Assembly: GCA_023230455.1 (NCBI GenBank)
Contig: JALNXH010000040.1
Location: 1-15,479 of the forward strand
Length of the DNA stretch: 15,479 nucleotides
Direction: 5' to 3'
Source of the DNA: Rhodocyclaceae bacterium
Lineage (GTDB): Bacteria; Pseudomonadota; Gammaproteobacteria; Burkholderiales; Rhodocyclaceae
Shown here: positions 15,339 to 15,479 of the stretch, piece by piece
How the letters are laid out: every line of letters begins with the position of its first letter
Numbering within the stretch: position 1 is the stretch's first letter
The notes under the pieces: generated by a model
Database searches by the model: none
What the model was told of the DNA's origin: nothing
The model's input: only the letters and a program-made list of their open reading frames with translations
Translations under genes and position numbers: made by a program

Positions 15339-15479
15339 GACATTTCTCCAGATGCATAACGAATAGCGTTTATCCGCCGCTGAGGGAGAACGGGAAGAGC
15401 ACGGAGGGTCATGGCGGCGGATAAACCTCGTTGGACTGAACCGCCGGCGTGACGGTCGTTATGGGGATTGTAAGGTGGA
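15335..15479 (-). other. Open minus-strand frame entering from the right edge and crossing attC-A
   Basis: A stop-free frame of 47 codons runs from the window edge through attC-A and ends at TGA 15337-15335. This TGA overlaps the GTG start of the SseB-like gene as GTGA. It could be the 3' end of a cassette gene that reads through its own attC and is translationally coupled to the next gene, or chance in a GC-rich palindrome. The encoded tail (ending AIRYASGEMS) has no family I recognise. Confidence 0.25.
15354..15436 (-). repeat. Integron attC site A (83 bp), different family
   Basis: GCATAAC (15354-15360) and GTTGGAC (15430-15436) are the cores. The stem GTTTATCCGCCGC (15368-15380) pairs perfectly with GCGGCGGATAAAC (15414-15426) around a 33-nt loop. 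The stem and long loop are unlike attC-B to attC-E. It would be the attC of a cassette lying beyond the right edge. An open minus-strand frame crosses the whole site. Positions 15437-15479 hold nothing else I can identify. Confidence 0.75.

Noticed and set aside
8063..15479. CRISPR array, because of the repeated hairpins
   Set aside because: The repeats are few, variable, separated by whole genes and carry integron core sites; there are no regular spacers or cas genes.

Overview
The window looks like a chromosomal segment of a GC-rich proteobacterium, most likely a betaproteobacterium (Rhodocyclales or Burkholderiales type). This rests on codon bias and gene families only; no rRNA or tRNA gene is present to confirm it. 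It has two halves. Positions 1-7800 are ordinary GC-rich backbone. Positions of about 8016-15436 are a mobile integron cassette array with visibly more A/T-rich genes.

Backbone, left to right: the 5' part of a hydantoinase/oxoprolinase-family gene (minus strand) leaves the window. Across a 236-bp control region carrying a palindrome, it diverges from a DUF7064/AttH-like protein gene (plus). Next comes the wreck of an EthD-family gene, broken by an internal deletion and frameshifts, then a short palindromic repeat. After these are a YaiI/DUF188 protein, the ribosome-rescue hydrolase ArfB, a PaaI-like thioesterase, a six-helix membrane protein, an LpxR-like outer-membrane lipid A deacylase, a YheS-type ABC-F ATPase lacking the usual C-terminal tail, a 143-bp element bounded by a perfect 28-bp inverted repeat, and a small helical protein.

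Cassette array: all cassette genes are on the minus strand. Each has its start just inside one core site and its stop beside or inside the next attC. Read in that direction (right to left), the order is: attC-A (15354-15436), SseB-like protein, attC-B (14493-14561), NACHT-family STAND NTPase, attC-C (9463-9523 plus 12541-12545, split), GIY-YIG domain protein, attC-D (8963-9050), lipoprotein, attC-E (8411-8481), a 109-aa protein, and a last core site at 8016-8022. attC-B to attC-E share a related TGCGCGGCTT..CGCGCA hairpin, so they are one attC family. attC-A is of a different type. No integrase or attI is in view; both would be expected beyond the right edge.

Nested mobile elements: attC-C has been entered on the opposite strand by a group IIC-attC intron (9524-12540), whose removal restores the core site GTTGGGC exactly. 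The intron's reverse transcriptase gene is broken by a complete IS3-family element (11035-12223). About 50 codons of the RT are missing at the insertion point and no target duplication is visible, so insertion came with, or was followed by, an adjacent deletion. The ribozyme parts (5' domains, and domain V/VI at 12470-12531) remain.

The item most worth attention is the NACHT NTPase carried as an unusually large integron cassette. Proteins of this fold act in antiphage defence in bacteria, which makes the array a candidate mobile defence locus. The neighbouring SseB-like, GIY-YIG, lipoprotein and 109-aa cassettes have no established role here.
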